This document shows, piece after piece, positions 1 through 5,939 of a stretch of 6,841 nt of DNA (its first letter is position 1; every line of letters starts with the position of its first letter). The stretch is from Gammaproteobacteria bacterium (lineage in GTDB: Bacteria; Pseudomonadota; Gammaproteobacteria; HTCC5015). The translations under genes were made by a program, and so were the position numbers. The DNA lies in NCBI GenBank assembly GCA_020630145.1, contig JAHDBX010000091.1, positions 1 to 6,841 on the forward strand, written 5' to 3'. The notes under the pieces are model-generated. The model had not been told where the DNA came from. It saw only the letters and a list, made by a program, of their open reading frames with translations, and did no database searches.

Positions 1-126
1 TTGCTAGTTTTTCTTTGAAAAAAAGAAATGCTTGGTATCAGGTACTAAAGGGAAGGGGTTTGACTGCAAGCCAAAAAACTTCAAATAAGCGGTATGATTG
101 GTCATCCATGATCCAGGTACTGACAT
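1..126 (-). pseudogene. N-terminus of ExeA/MshM-like AAA ATPase, interrupted by in-frame TAG at the window edge
   Basis: Reading leftward from ATG at 126-124 (or the second in-frame ATG at 105-103) gives a short peptide containing YLKFFGLQSNPFPLVPDTKH followed by FFFSKKN. This matches the opening signature of the ExeA/GspA/MshM AAA+ ATPases (Y-x-x-FGL-x-x-x-PF-x-x-x-PD-x-x-x-F-F-x-S). Family members are normally several hundred residues with Walker A and B motifs further in, which would lie outside the window. The frame stops at TAG (6-4), then CAA; a CAG-to-TAG change would restore a family-like NQQ continuation. It begins 14 nt after the preceding gene's stop, so it belongs to the operon. 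An ExeA-type protein fits the MshN/GspB-like gene two positions upstream. Whether the stop is real, an end-of-contig error or a frameshift in the nearby T7 run of the coding strand cannot be decided here. Recognition rests on about 30 residues. Confidence 0.5.
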
Positions 127-140
127 GATATTTAATACAC

Positions 141-632
141 CTATCCCTTTTTATAAAACCATATTGCGTGATAAGTTTCTGAGTTTTTTGCTTCAAATGC
201 TAACCAGTGACCAGAAGCAAGATTTGATTGGCCATCAATCATTTTGTCCAGACTATCAACCAGGGCTTTATCAAGACCATAGATATGAAGCGCATCTTGT
301 TGAGCCAACAAGAAAACTTTACTCTCTTGGCCATTAGTCAACTTGACTTTATGCATAAATTGAGGATTTTTGTCTGCTAAATCACGGTTATATATTATTG
401 TAGATAATTGCCTCATATATTTAACTGGGCTTTTTTTATCCAGTTGTGGCAGAGGAATACCGCTATGCTGGTAATCAAGCATCATGTGCTTCCATTTCAA
501 CATAAAATTCATATAGAAATCATTGTTTTCGCTTTTAACAAGTAACATTGAACCAATGTAAACAGTAACAAATAAAAACAAGCCATAAAACACAAATGAA
601 TAGTTACTTTCTTTATAACGTAAACTATCCAT
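141..632 (-). CDS. Unrecognised single-pass inner-membrane protein of the pilus operon
   Basis: A 163-residue protein I do not recognise. It has a short N-terminal segment, one hydrophobic helix at residues 12-32, and a predicted periplasmic domain of about 130 residues that includes the stretch HSGIPLPQL (residues 56-64). It has no cysteine, no lipobox and no type III prepilin signal (no G-F-T-x-x-E), so it is neither a lipoprotein nor a pilin. The start is firm: AAGGAAG lies 7 nt ahead of the ATG, and the gene overlaps the stop of the MshN/GspB-like gene by 8 nt. It sits between that gene and the ExeA-like start. By position it could be an accessory factor comparable to MshF, but I see no sequence motif that proves this. 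A real gene is near certain; its function is not. Confidence 0.78.
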   Translation of the reverse strand: MDSLRYKESNYSFVFYGLFLFVTVYIGSMLLVKSENNDFYMNFMLKWKHMMLDYQHSGIPLPQLDKKSPVKYMRQLSTIIYNRDLADKNPQFMHKVKLTNGQESKVFLLAQQDALHIYGLDKALVDSLDKMIDGQSNLASGHWLAFEAKNSETYHAIWFYKKG

Positions 633-1515
633 AGTTGCTTCCTTTAATGATGTTAAGCAACTCTTGAATACGTGACTGCAATGGGTAAACTCTCTTCAAA
701 GATTGTAAGCGCTTATATGCTTGTGAAAACCGTGCTTCTTCAATATCAATTAATACCATATTAATATTGGCATAATAATCATTACTATCGACCAACAGCA
801 ACTGTTCTAATACTGGCCTCGCATTCACAAAGTCTTTATCTACAATATGTTGGTAAGCTTGCATTTGTAGGTCATAATAATCAGACTCCTGCTTAGATTT
901 TTCAGCGACAATATTACCTTCTTCAACGTTATCAACTAAAGTATCATTACTTAACTCATAAACACCATCATCTTGGTTATCCATAAATTCATCGTCACTT
1001 ACACTATTAGCAGCAGGAGGATTGTCAATGATGTAGGTGTTTGATTCCACTATATCACCACGAATCGCATCTATATTCTGTTTTATTTTTGTGAGCTTAC
1101 CAGACGCTTCTTCTGGTTCGGCATTAAAATTTTCACTTATTTCATCCAATGCAATACCAATAGCGCTATCTTCCATGCTAGATATATCTGCATTAACAAA
1201 GTCAACATCTATATCACCTAAATCCAACAAAGCTATATCACCTATACTGTCATCTTCATTAGTATATGACGTATTATCAGCAAAACCTTCTGCCATTGTA
1301 TGAGGCTGCCTATATAATTCACTATAAATGATATAAGCAAGCGAGAGCATTCCCCCTATTGCCAAAACAAAGAACACGCCATTATGTAAACTAAATGTAA
1401 ACTTATTAACTTTGTACAAATCATTTTTTTTATTTATGTGACTATTGCTATTTTGGTTATCACCATCCGAAAAATAACTTTCTACATTTTGTAATGCTTC
1501 ATGTATAACACTCAT
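625..1515 (-). CDS. MshN/GspB-like inner-membrane protein with C-terminal TPR repeats
   Basis: A 296-residue bitopic protein. It opens with MSVIHEALQNVE, matching the M-S-x-I-x-x-A/M-L-x-x-x-E start typical of MshN and of GspB/ExeB/PulB proteins. A basic, Asn-rich cytoplasmic segment leads to a membrane helix at about 46-64. Next comes a long, strongly acidic, probably unstructured periplasmic stretch (about 72-205). The end (about 211-290) is helical with two TPR-like units: residues near A220-Y221 and D228-F229, a P-V-L-E-Q-L-L-L-V-D helix, then a second unit with F263-A266-L270 spacing. This layout is that of MshN of the MSHA pilus, where the TPR part is thought to support assembly. The start overlaps the secretin stop as ATGA, implying translational coupling, with AAGG 11 nt upstream. 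An ExeA/MshM-like ATPase start lies further down the operon, as expected for an ExeAB- or MshMN-type pair. The MshN-versus-GspB choice is inferred; TPR favours MshN. Confidence 0.75.
   Translation of the reverse strand: MSVIHEALQNVESYFSDGDNQNSNSHINKKNDLYKVNKFTFSLHNGVFFVLAIGGMLSLAYIIYSELYRQPHTMAEGFADNTSYTNEDDSIGDIALLDLGDIDVDFVNADISSMEDSAIGIALDEISENFNAEPEEASGKLTKIKQNIDAIRGDIVESNTYIIDNPPAANSVSDDEFMDNQDDGVYELSNDTLVDNVEEGNIVAEKSKQESDYYDLQMQAYQHIVDKDFVNARPVLEQLLLVDSNDYYANINMVLIDIEEARFSQAYKRLQSLKRVYPLQSRIQELLNIIKGSNYG
638..644 (-). promoter_or_regulatory. Ribosome binding site for the small membrane protein gene
   Basis: Coding-strand AAGGAAG precedes ATG 632 with 5 nt between the site and the codon, inside the 3' end of the MshN/GspB-like gene. 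It is the strongest Shine-Dalgarno sequence of the operon and argues that this unrecognised gene is truly translated. Confidence 0.7.
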
Positions 1516-3089
1516 ACAATAGTTACCTTCATCACAATAACAAACTCACGTACGATTTCTTGATATTTTTCATTTTTAAAAAACCAACCTAAAATAGGTA
1601 AGTTTGAAAGCACAGGCACACCACTACTAACACTCTCTTTACGCCTGTCAATTAAGCCGCCTAAAATAACAGTATCACCATCTTTTAGCTTTATTGTCGT
1701 GCTCATTTCTTTCAAGTCGACCTTAGGCAAACTTACTGATGAATTCTGTACGGAAATTAAATTTAAGGAGTCATCATCAACATCACTTTTAATGGGATGA
1801 ATAGAAAGCGATACACTATCATCTGAAATAAATGGAATAACGCCTAGCAATAAACCATCAAATACTTGATCGGTTTCTATTGTTGCAGTTTGAGTATCTG
1901 CTTCTGAATCCGTGCTGGTTTCTGTTTTACTAATATAGGTATTACTTCTTCCTACACTAATCATTGATGGCTGTGCATGCCGTGCGCGTATATGCGGATT
2001 AGAGACGACTTTAATTTCACCAAAGTTATTCAGCATATTTACAGCACCCAACCAATCGCCATCACTGAACACCAAACCAAAACCTGGCTGGCTAGTATCT
2101 GTAGGTAAATTGAATCCACTATCTAAATTTAAAACGCCATCTGCAGCAACACTAACGCTACCACCTAAACTTGATACAACATTATTTTTTAGCAAAGCCC
2201 AATCTATACCGTATTGATAACCATCATCTAATTGTATTTCGAGTATTCTCGCTTCAATTAATATTTGCTGCGACATCATTTTCTTTAAATTGTCCAGCAT
2301 ATAACCAATATTCTTAACAACAGATGGTTTATCTTTAATATAGAGAGAACCACTAATACGATTCAAAGCATAATGACCACTAGCGGACTTCATTTTATCA
2401 ACGACTTTTACAAGTGAATCATAAGGGTTTCCTTCTGAAGCACCTTTACCTTTAATAGTAAACTGCCCTGTAAGACCACCACTCTCACCACCTGACCCTG
2501 ATGAACCAACATTGCCACCCAACACATCACCCCCCATATCGAAACTTGCTTCGGTATTGGTTTCTATAAAGTCCAATGTGAATATTTGTTCCTGCAAAGG
2601 GTTAATACGCATCAAGTTGCCTTGCACTTCACCATGCAAATCTGTCATAGCCATAATTTCTTTAAATACTAAGCCTGCCCTAATATTTGAAAAATTAACT
2701 GTTATTTTTTCATCTGAGTTGGAAATATCGGGGTGCAATAGCAAATTAGTATTCGTCTCAACCGCTAAAGCTTTAAGCAACATAGAAATATTGCCTTCAT
2801 CCACAGCCAAGGAGCGTATAATAATTTTATCTAATGGGTTGAAAACGGGCGCTTCAGGCGACAAATCAGCCTTTTTTCTTTTAGATAAGTTAATATTTAC
2901 ATCTCTTTCTTCTCGGTATTTTTTGAGAAAATTAGACTCTTTAGAAACAATATCTCTAACTTTTTCATATGCATCTACATTACTGGTAGATTCTTTTGTC
3001 TTTATAGCGCATGAACTAATAAATATTAATACGCTAAAATACAATAGTCCTTTACTTGCCCTATCTAGCTGATAATGCAAACGATTCAT
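1512..3089 (-). CDS. mshL: Outer-membrane lipoprotein secretin (MshL/PilQ/GspD superfamily)
   Basis: A 525-residue secretin forming the outer-membrane channel for the filament or substrate. The signal peptide ends in a lipobox-like ISSC with the acylated Cys at residue 27. A short N-domain (about 88-165, STN/N0-like, with ISMLLKALAVETNTNLL) is followed by a Gly/Ser-rich linker (about 186-208) and an N1/N3-type fold. The secretin core (about 273-525) has IEARILEIQLDDGYQYGIDW, the SNPHIRARH...ISVG segment, the GLLLGVIPFISDD strand and the signature VPVLSNLPILGWFF (491-504), ending near the C-terminus. Length and lipobox fit MshL-type secretins rather than the larger non-lipidated PilQ or GspD. 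The start at 3089 is chosen because AGGA lies 7 nt upstream; an ATG at 3119 would put a charged stretch before the signal peptide. It overlaps the upstream PilP/GspC-like gene by 29 nt and the next gene by 4 nt. Secretin identity is secure; the mshL symbol rests on lipoprotein form and neighbours. Confidence 0.96.
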   Translation of the reverse strand: MNRLHYQLDRASKGLLYFSVLIFISSCAIKTKESTSNVDAYEKVRDIVSKESNFLKKYREERDVNINLSKRKKADLSPEAPVFNPLDKIIIRSLAVDEGNISMLLKALAVETNTNLLLHPDISNSDEKITVNFSNIRAGLVFKEIMAMTDLHGEVQGNLMRINPLQEQIFTLDFIETNTEASFDMGGDVLGGNVGSSGSGGESGGLTGQFTIKGKGASEGNPYDSLVKVVDKMKSASGHYALNRISGSLYIKDKPSVVKNIGYMLDNLKKMMSQQILIEARILEIQLDDGYQYGIDWALLKNNVVSSLGGSVSVAADGVLNLDSGFNLPTDTSQPGFGLVFSDGDWLGAVNMLNNFGEIKVVSNPHIRARHAQPSMISVGRSNTYISKTETSTDSEADTQTATIETDQVFDGLLLGVIPFISDDSVSLSIHPIKSDVDDDSLNLISVQNSSVSLPKVDLKEMSTTIKLKDGDTVILGGLIDRRKESVSSGVPVLSNLPILGWFFKNEKYQEIVREFVIVMKVTIV

Positions 3090-3564
3090 TATAATTTCCT
3101 TTTTTTTCCAACAATCCATTCGTTACTTGATACCACTTTTCTTTTCCAAACTGTTCAATAAGTACACGCTTCTTCTGAATACTCTTAACAAGAACACTTT
3201 TTTCTAAATAATCACCTTCGCGATAGAATTTATTATCACTGTATAATTTACTTTGCTCAGTTGTCTTTTTGCTTCCACTGACAAAACTTTTCTTTTCAAC
3301 CGGGGCATAGCCTAATACACTTAAATTAGTAGATTTATAGGCTGTTGAGTCCGTAGTTTTTTCTATAAAAATATTTTCTGCAATAGACTTTAATTGCTTT
3401 TCAGGAATAGTAATTACATATGGTGTGGCACTAATATTTTTAGAAGATAAACTAAGATTTGACAATACTTCATTTTGACTTTGCAGATATAACCATGTAA
3501 TTGACAATAGAAGTACTGAAATCAACATACTTGAAAAATATAAATTGTAGTGCTTTGTTTTCAT
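3061..3564 (-). CDS. PilP/GspC/MshK-like inner-membrane protein linking to the secretin
   Basis: A 167-residue bitopic protein. A membrane helix at about 10-29 follows a short basic N-terminus (MKTKHYN). After a spacer, residues 80-147 look like the homology-region domain of GspC/PilP: LSVLGYAP, then KLYSDNKFYREGDYL, then a hydrophobic VLVKSIQ and KKRVLIEQFGKEKW. This follows the family pattern of a strand with G, a y-x-x-G-D-x-L turn, an I-x-x-x-x-V-x-I hairpin and G-x-x-x-x-W/L. In known systems this domain binds the secretin N0 domain, connecting inner and outer membrane parts. The gene directly precedes the secretin gene, as pilP precedes pilQ and mshK precedes mshL. I choose ATG 3564, one base after the preceding stop; the longer frame begins with TTG at 3585, inside the upstream gene. 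PilP proteins are usually lipoproteins, but here a plain membrane anchor is seen, which is more like GspC or MshK. Confidence 0.72.
   Translation of the reverse strand: MKTKHYNLYFSSMLISVLLLSITWLYLQSQNEVLSNLSLSSKNISATPYVITIPEKQLKSIAENIFIEKTTDSTAYKSTNLSVLGYAPVEKKSFVSGSKKTTEQSKLYSDNKFYREGDYLEKSVLVKSIQKKRVLIEQFGKEKWYQVTNGLLEKKGNYNESFALSAR
3097..3100 (-). promoter_or_regulatory. Ribosome binding site deciding the secretin start
   Basis: Coding-strand AGGA (within AAAGGAAA) lies 7 nt before ATG 3089. It sits inside the last codons of the PilP/GspC-like gene and directly after an A8 run, and supports the start that places the signal peptide at the protein's N-terminus. Confidence 0.75.
3100..3107 (-). 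repeat. A8 homopolymer run at the PilP-like/secretin junction
   Basis: Eight A residues on the coding strand encode Glu-Lys-Lys near the end of the PilP/GspC-like protein and lead straight into the secretin ribosome binding site. Losing one A would join this gene in frame to the secretin; gaining one A would end it early at a TAA a few codons later. Whether slippage happens is unknown. Confidence 0.6.
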
Positions 3565-3565
3565 A

Positions 3566-4858
3566 CTATTTATGTTCCAAGACAAAACTAAAGTCAGACT
3601 GATTAATATTCGTAGTGAATAACTCTTCAGTCACGGTATAACCATCACTATTTAGTGATGCGATCATTTTTTTATAGCTTTGATAAGCGTCATCAAAACT
3701 GGATACAATATTTCCATTTACCTTAATACTACTTATCGACTGATTCTGACTAAAATTGAGCTTATTTATTGTCACATATTCAGAAGCTGCTGTAGCCAAG
3801 TCAGCAAAAACATCAGATATCTGCTTTTCTTGTACGGTATTACGTAATTGCTGGTAAAAACCAATATTTTGAGCCAAATCATCGGGAATATTGACTACTG
3901 GTAATTTAAATTGCTTAATCGCAGAATTTTTGTTATTAGTTGATTCATTTAACGACTTTATTTCTAATTTTGCATATGCTGAAAAAGCAAACAGACTCAA
4001 GGCAATAAAAACAACTGAAAAATTAATAGCGGAAGAATTTTTTTGAAAAAAGAATGCCGCCTTATCAAGGAAACTTCCCATCAAAGGAGACAAATCTAAG
4101 GACTTCATTAATAAATGTAAGTTGTGCTTTTTACCAGCAGAAACCTTAGGAATGGTTAAGTCAATAGATAGTGATGATAATTTATTCGTTATAACATTAA
4201 CAATTTCTTGTTCAATACCACCATGATAAAGATAAGCTGATTTTATTGAATCTGACAATTCAACCTGTATTTTTTTAACTTCATTGCCAATTACATCCCA
4301 AATTGACGTTATAGATTCCCTATCATATTCAAAAGCGTTAAATTTTCCAGCAAAATAAACTTGTTTCGCTGAGGCGATTAATACCTCATAAGATTTATAA
4401 TGTGTAAACACCAGCACTGTAGGCTCAGAAAAATTATATTTTTTTATTGTTGCCCAAAGTGCATCATGTATACTTGATAGAACAATACCATTATCATTAC
4501 TAGCCACTAAATTCCTATAATGCTCCAGTACGTGGGCCGGTATAGGTGTGCAATATAATTTTGTTAAATCACTCACTTTTTGTTTTTTATGCACATGCAA
4601 GTCAATAGAATCATCAAACTCGCCTGAGTCATTAATTTTCTTCTTTGCTAATAACTCTGCATATTTGGGCTGTGATTCTATATAGATTACACGTGCAAAA
4701 GCTTGATTATTAAAATCTGTTAATATCTTTTTTGCACCATCAATATCATCCAAATTAGCAATTGGATGTAAGCTTTGATCTTTATCAATAAACAGTTTTC
4801 CATCAAATTCATAGACGTATTCTTCGGCAAACAATATTTTTTTTATGTAAGACAGCAC
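3566..4858 (-). CDS. GspL-like protein: PilM-like cytoplasmic domain fused to PilN-like periplasmic domain
   Basis: A 430-residue bitopic protein with the layout of GspL/BfpC-type assembly proteins. Residues 1-270 form a soluble, presumably cytoplasmic, actin-like PilM/GspL-type domain (strands such as ARVIYIES, NGIVLSSI and PTVLVFTHY; weak sequence similarity only). A single membrane helix lies at about 278-296 (SAINFSVVFIALSLFAFSAYA region). The periplasmic part (297-430) has a helical linker and then a PilN-like ferredoxin fold: FADLATAASEYVTINKLNFS, a strand SISSIKVNGNIVSS, the helix with Y392-Y395 and a terminal strand ending FSFVLEHK. In type IV pili PilM and PilN are separate; here they are one chain as in GspL, whose cytoplasmic part docks the motor ATPase. 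Translation starts at GTG, overlapping the previous stop by one base as TAGTG, with GGTGAG 6 nt upstream. No walker motif is visible. The domain assignment is by architecture and position rather than strong motifs. Confidence 0.72.
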   Translation of the reverse strand: MLSYIKKILFAEEYVYEFDGKLFIDKDQSLHPIANLDDIDGAKKILTDFNNQAFARVIYIESQPKYAELLAKKKINDSGEFDDSIDLHVHKKQKVSDLTKLYCTPIPAHVLEHYRNLVASNDNGIVLSSIHDALWATIKKYNFSEPTVLVFTHYKSYEVLIASAKQVYFAGKFNAFEYDRESITSIWDVIGNEVKKIQVELSDSIKSAYLYHGGIEQEIVNVITNKLSSLSIDLTIPKVSAGKKHNLHLLMKSLDLSPLMGSFLDKAAFFFQKNSSAINFSVVFIALSLFAFSAYAKLEIKSLNESTNNKNSAIKQFKLPVVNIPDDLAQNIGFYQQLRNTVQEKQISDVFADLATAASEYVTINKLNFSQNQSISSIKVNGNIVSSFDDAYQSYKKMIASLNSDGYTVTEELFTTNINQSDFSFVLEHK

Positions 4859-5313
4859 TATTTTCTCACCAAATAACGGCCTTGCAAATTTAGGTGTGCA
4901 TCAATATTTTGGCCTTGCTCCAGATTAGCTTTATCTGGCAAAGTAATTTCTAATTGTTCAGGTATAAAGAAATAATCTTTACCATGTTGGGTTTGATCTA
5001 AGGTGTAATTGAGCTCTGGAAAACGTAAACCCTTATCCAGATTAACTTTGTAGTCAGTCCACTTTTCTGGTGTATAGTTAAGCAGAACAATTGCATTATT
5101 TACTTTATTGGCAAGAAGTGCATAGTTATTAATTCTTTCTAACTGTGCTTTCTTCGCCAATAATGCAGAATAATGTGTTTGAATTTTATTATTATTACTT
5201 TTAGCTAACCTATATTCATTATAAGTTCGAAAGAACATCAACAATGATGCTGCTAAAAATGCGACAACAAAAAAATTTACTATAAATGTCTTAATTGTTT
5301 TTTGCACAGCCAT
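4858..5313 (-). CDS. Short inner-membrane coiled-coil protein, PilO/GspM/MshJ-like
   Basis: A 151-residue protein with a short basic N-terminus (MAVQKTIK), a membrane helix at about 10-28, a helical coiled-coil stretch (about 33-75, with spaced L/I residues among K, Q and N) and a small C-terminal region with strand-like LEITLPDKAN and AHLNLQGRYLVRK. This is the topology of PilO, GspM and MshJ, which dimerise with PilN/GspL through the coiled coil and ferredoxin-like domain. It is shorter than PilO (about 200 residues) and stops just after the G-R-Y strand, where PilO-type folds usually continue with a helix. It follows the prepilin gene by 14 nt and its stop codon is joined to the next gene's GTG. 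No strong Shine-Dalgarno sequence precedes the ATG (only a weak TTGG), so translation may depend on readthrough of ribosomes from the pilin gene. The assignment is inferred from topology and neighbours. Confidence 0.6.
   Translation of the reverse strand: MAVQKTIKTFIVNFFVVAFLAASLLMFFRTYNEYRLAKSNNNKIQTHYSALLAKKAQLERINNYALLANKVNNAIVLLNYTPEKWTDYKVNLDKGLRFPELNYTLDQTQHGKDYFFIPEQLEITLPDKANLEQGQNIDAHLNLQGRYLVRK
4865..4870 (-). promoter_or_regulatory. Ribosome binding site for the GTG-started GspL-like gene
   Basis: Coding-strand GGTGAG lies 6 nt before the GTG at 4858-4856, inside the 3' end of the upstream gene. It supports the GTG start in the TAGTG junction. Confidence 0.65.
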
Positions 5314-5327
5314 ATGCCAATTGTTAG

Positions 5328-5939
5328 TTAAAAGTCCATTATCCAGCGTGCATTATTTGTTGGTAGTGTGCCTGATGCTGGGTTTACTGACCAATCTGCA
5401 CTACCATTATTACGAATAAAGAAACCGGCGGTACCATCAGCAACACCATCTATATTTACATCAATTGAGCGAGATAACTCATCTGTCATTGTTCGAATAC
5501 GCATATAGTTATAACCTGAACCACCACCTTGATAACCAAAACCAATTCTCATAACACGTGTTACACCACGGCTATCGGCATAACGGTATTCCCATGGGTT
5601 TACTCCAGCTTGCGCAGTAGGAGGATTGATACCAACATCAGCTATACCTAAATAAGCCGAGGTACTGGCAGAATTAACTAATGTTGCAGTACCATTTGCT
5701 GAGTCAGCACGGCCATTATTATCTTTATCACCTAAAATTCGCCCCGTTCTTTCATTGAATGTCATATAAGCAATACGCCATTCATTTAAAAAGGTACTAT
5801 AGATACGCTTGTTTTCAGCGCTACGAATTAAATCTCTACCTTTAGTTACTGAGCCAACAATAATACCGATAATGATCAAAACAATTGCTAATTCAACTAA
5901 GGTAAAACCCTTTTGAGGGTATGCATTTAAGCGCAACAT
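5328..5939 (-). CDS. Type IV prepilin with N-terminal methylation signal
   Basis: A 203-residue prepilin, first gene of the operon. The leader is 11 residues and ends QKG, then FTLVELAIVLIIIGIIVG: cleavage after Gly with Phe+1 and the conserved Glu+5, followed by the hydrophobic assembly helix. Prepilin peptidase would cut and N-methylate it. The helix continues with KGRDLIRSAENKRIYSTFL, a shape shared with many GspG- and MSHA-like pilins (GxDLIxxAE). The globular part has an aspartate loop DKDNNGRAD (71-79) and a second, DVNIDGVAD (160-168), both resembling calcium loops, plus a Gly/Tyr patch GYQGGGSGYNYMR and the end NNARWIMDF. There is no cysteine, so the C-terminal disulfide loop of many T4 pilins is absent. 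The start is set by GGAG 6 nt before this ATG; an in-frame ATG at 5972 would give an unusually long leader. It may be the major subunit, since no other pilin gene is near, but minor pilin is possible. Confidence 0.93.
   Translation of the reverse strand: MLRLNAYPQKGFTLVELAIVLIIIGIIVGSVTKGRDLIRSAENKRIYSTFLNEWRIAYMTFNERTGRILGDKDNNGRADSANGTATLVNSASTSAYLGIADVGINPPTAQAGVNPWEYRYADSRGVTRVMRIGFGYQGGGSGYNYMRIRTMTDELSRSIDVNIDGVADGTAGFFIRNNGSADWSVNPASGTLPTNNARWIMDF
5436..5462 (-). other. Calcium-loop-like motif 2 in the prepilin
   Basis: Codes for DVNIDGVAD (residues 160-168 of the prepilin), the same D-x-[DN]-x-[DN]-G-x-x-D pattern as the first loop, 89 residues later. It precedes the hydrophobic GFFIRNNGSADW strand. 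Pattern match only; the second site may be a short internal echo of the first. Confidence 0.45.
5703..5729 (-). other. Calcium-loop-like motif 1 in the prepilin
   Basis: Codes for DKDNNGRAD (residues 71-79 of the prepilin), matching D-x-[DN]-x-[DN]-G-x-x-D as in EF-hand and thrombospondin type 3-like loops. Pseudopilins of the GspG family also use calcium for folding, though with a different site. Binding is inferred from the residue pattern only. Confidence 0.5.

Noticed and set aside
98..337. Plus-strand open frame of 79 codons
   Set aside because: Lies antisense to the small membrane protein gene, which has a strong ribosome binding site and membrane helix; the frame has no recognisable domain.
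141..632. Reading the small membrane protein as a minor pilin
   Set aside because: The hydrophobic segment lacks the G-F/M-x-x-x-E prepilin site.
1037..1303. Plus-strand open frame of 88 codons
   Set aside because: Antisense to the acidic region of the MshN/GspB-like gene; Ser/Ile-rich composition is what the reverse of acidic codons gives.
2512..3072. Plus-strand open frame of 186 codons
   Set aside because: Antisense to the secretin N-terminal half, where motifs on the other strand are certain; no domain or ribosome site.
3565..3585. TTG at 3585 as start of the PilP/GspC-like gene
   Set aside because: TTG is a rare start and ATG 3564 lies one base after the preceding stop with a basic N-terminus suited to a membrane anchor.
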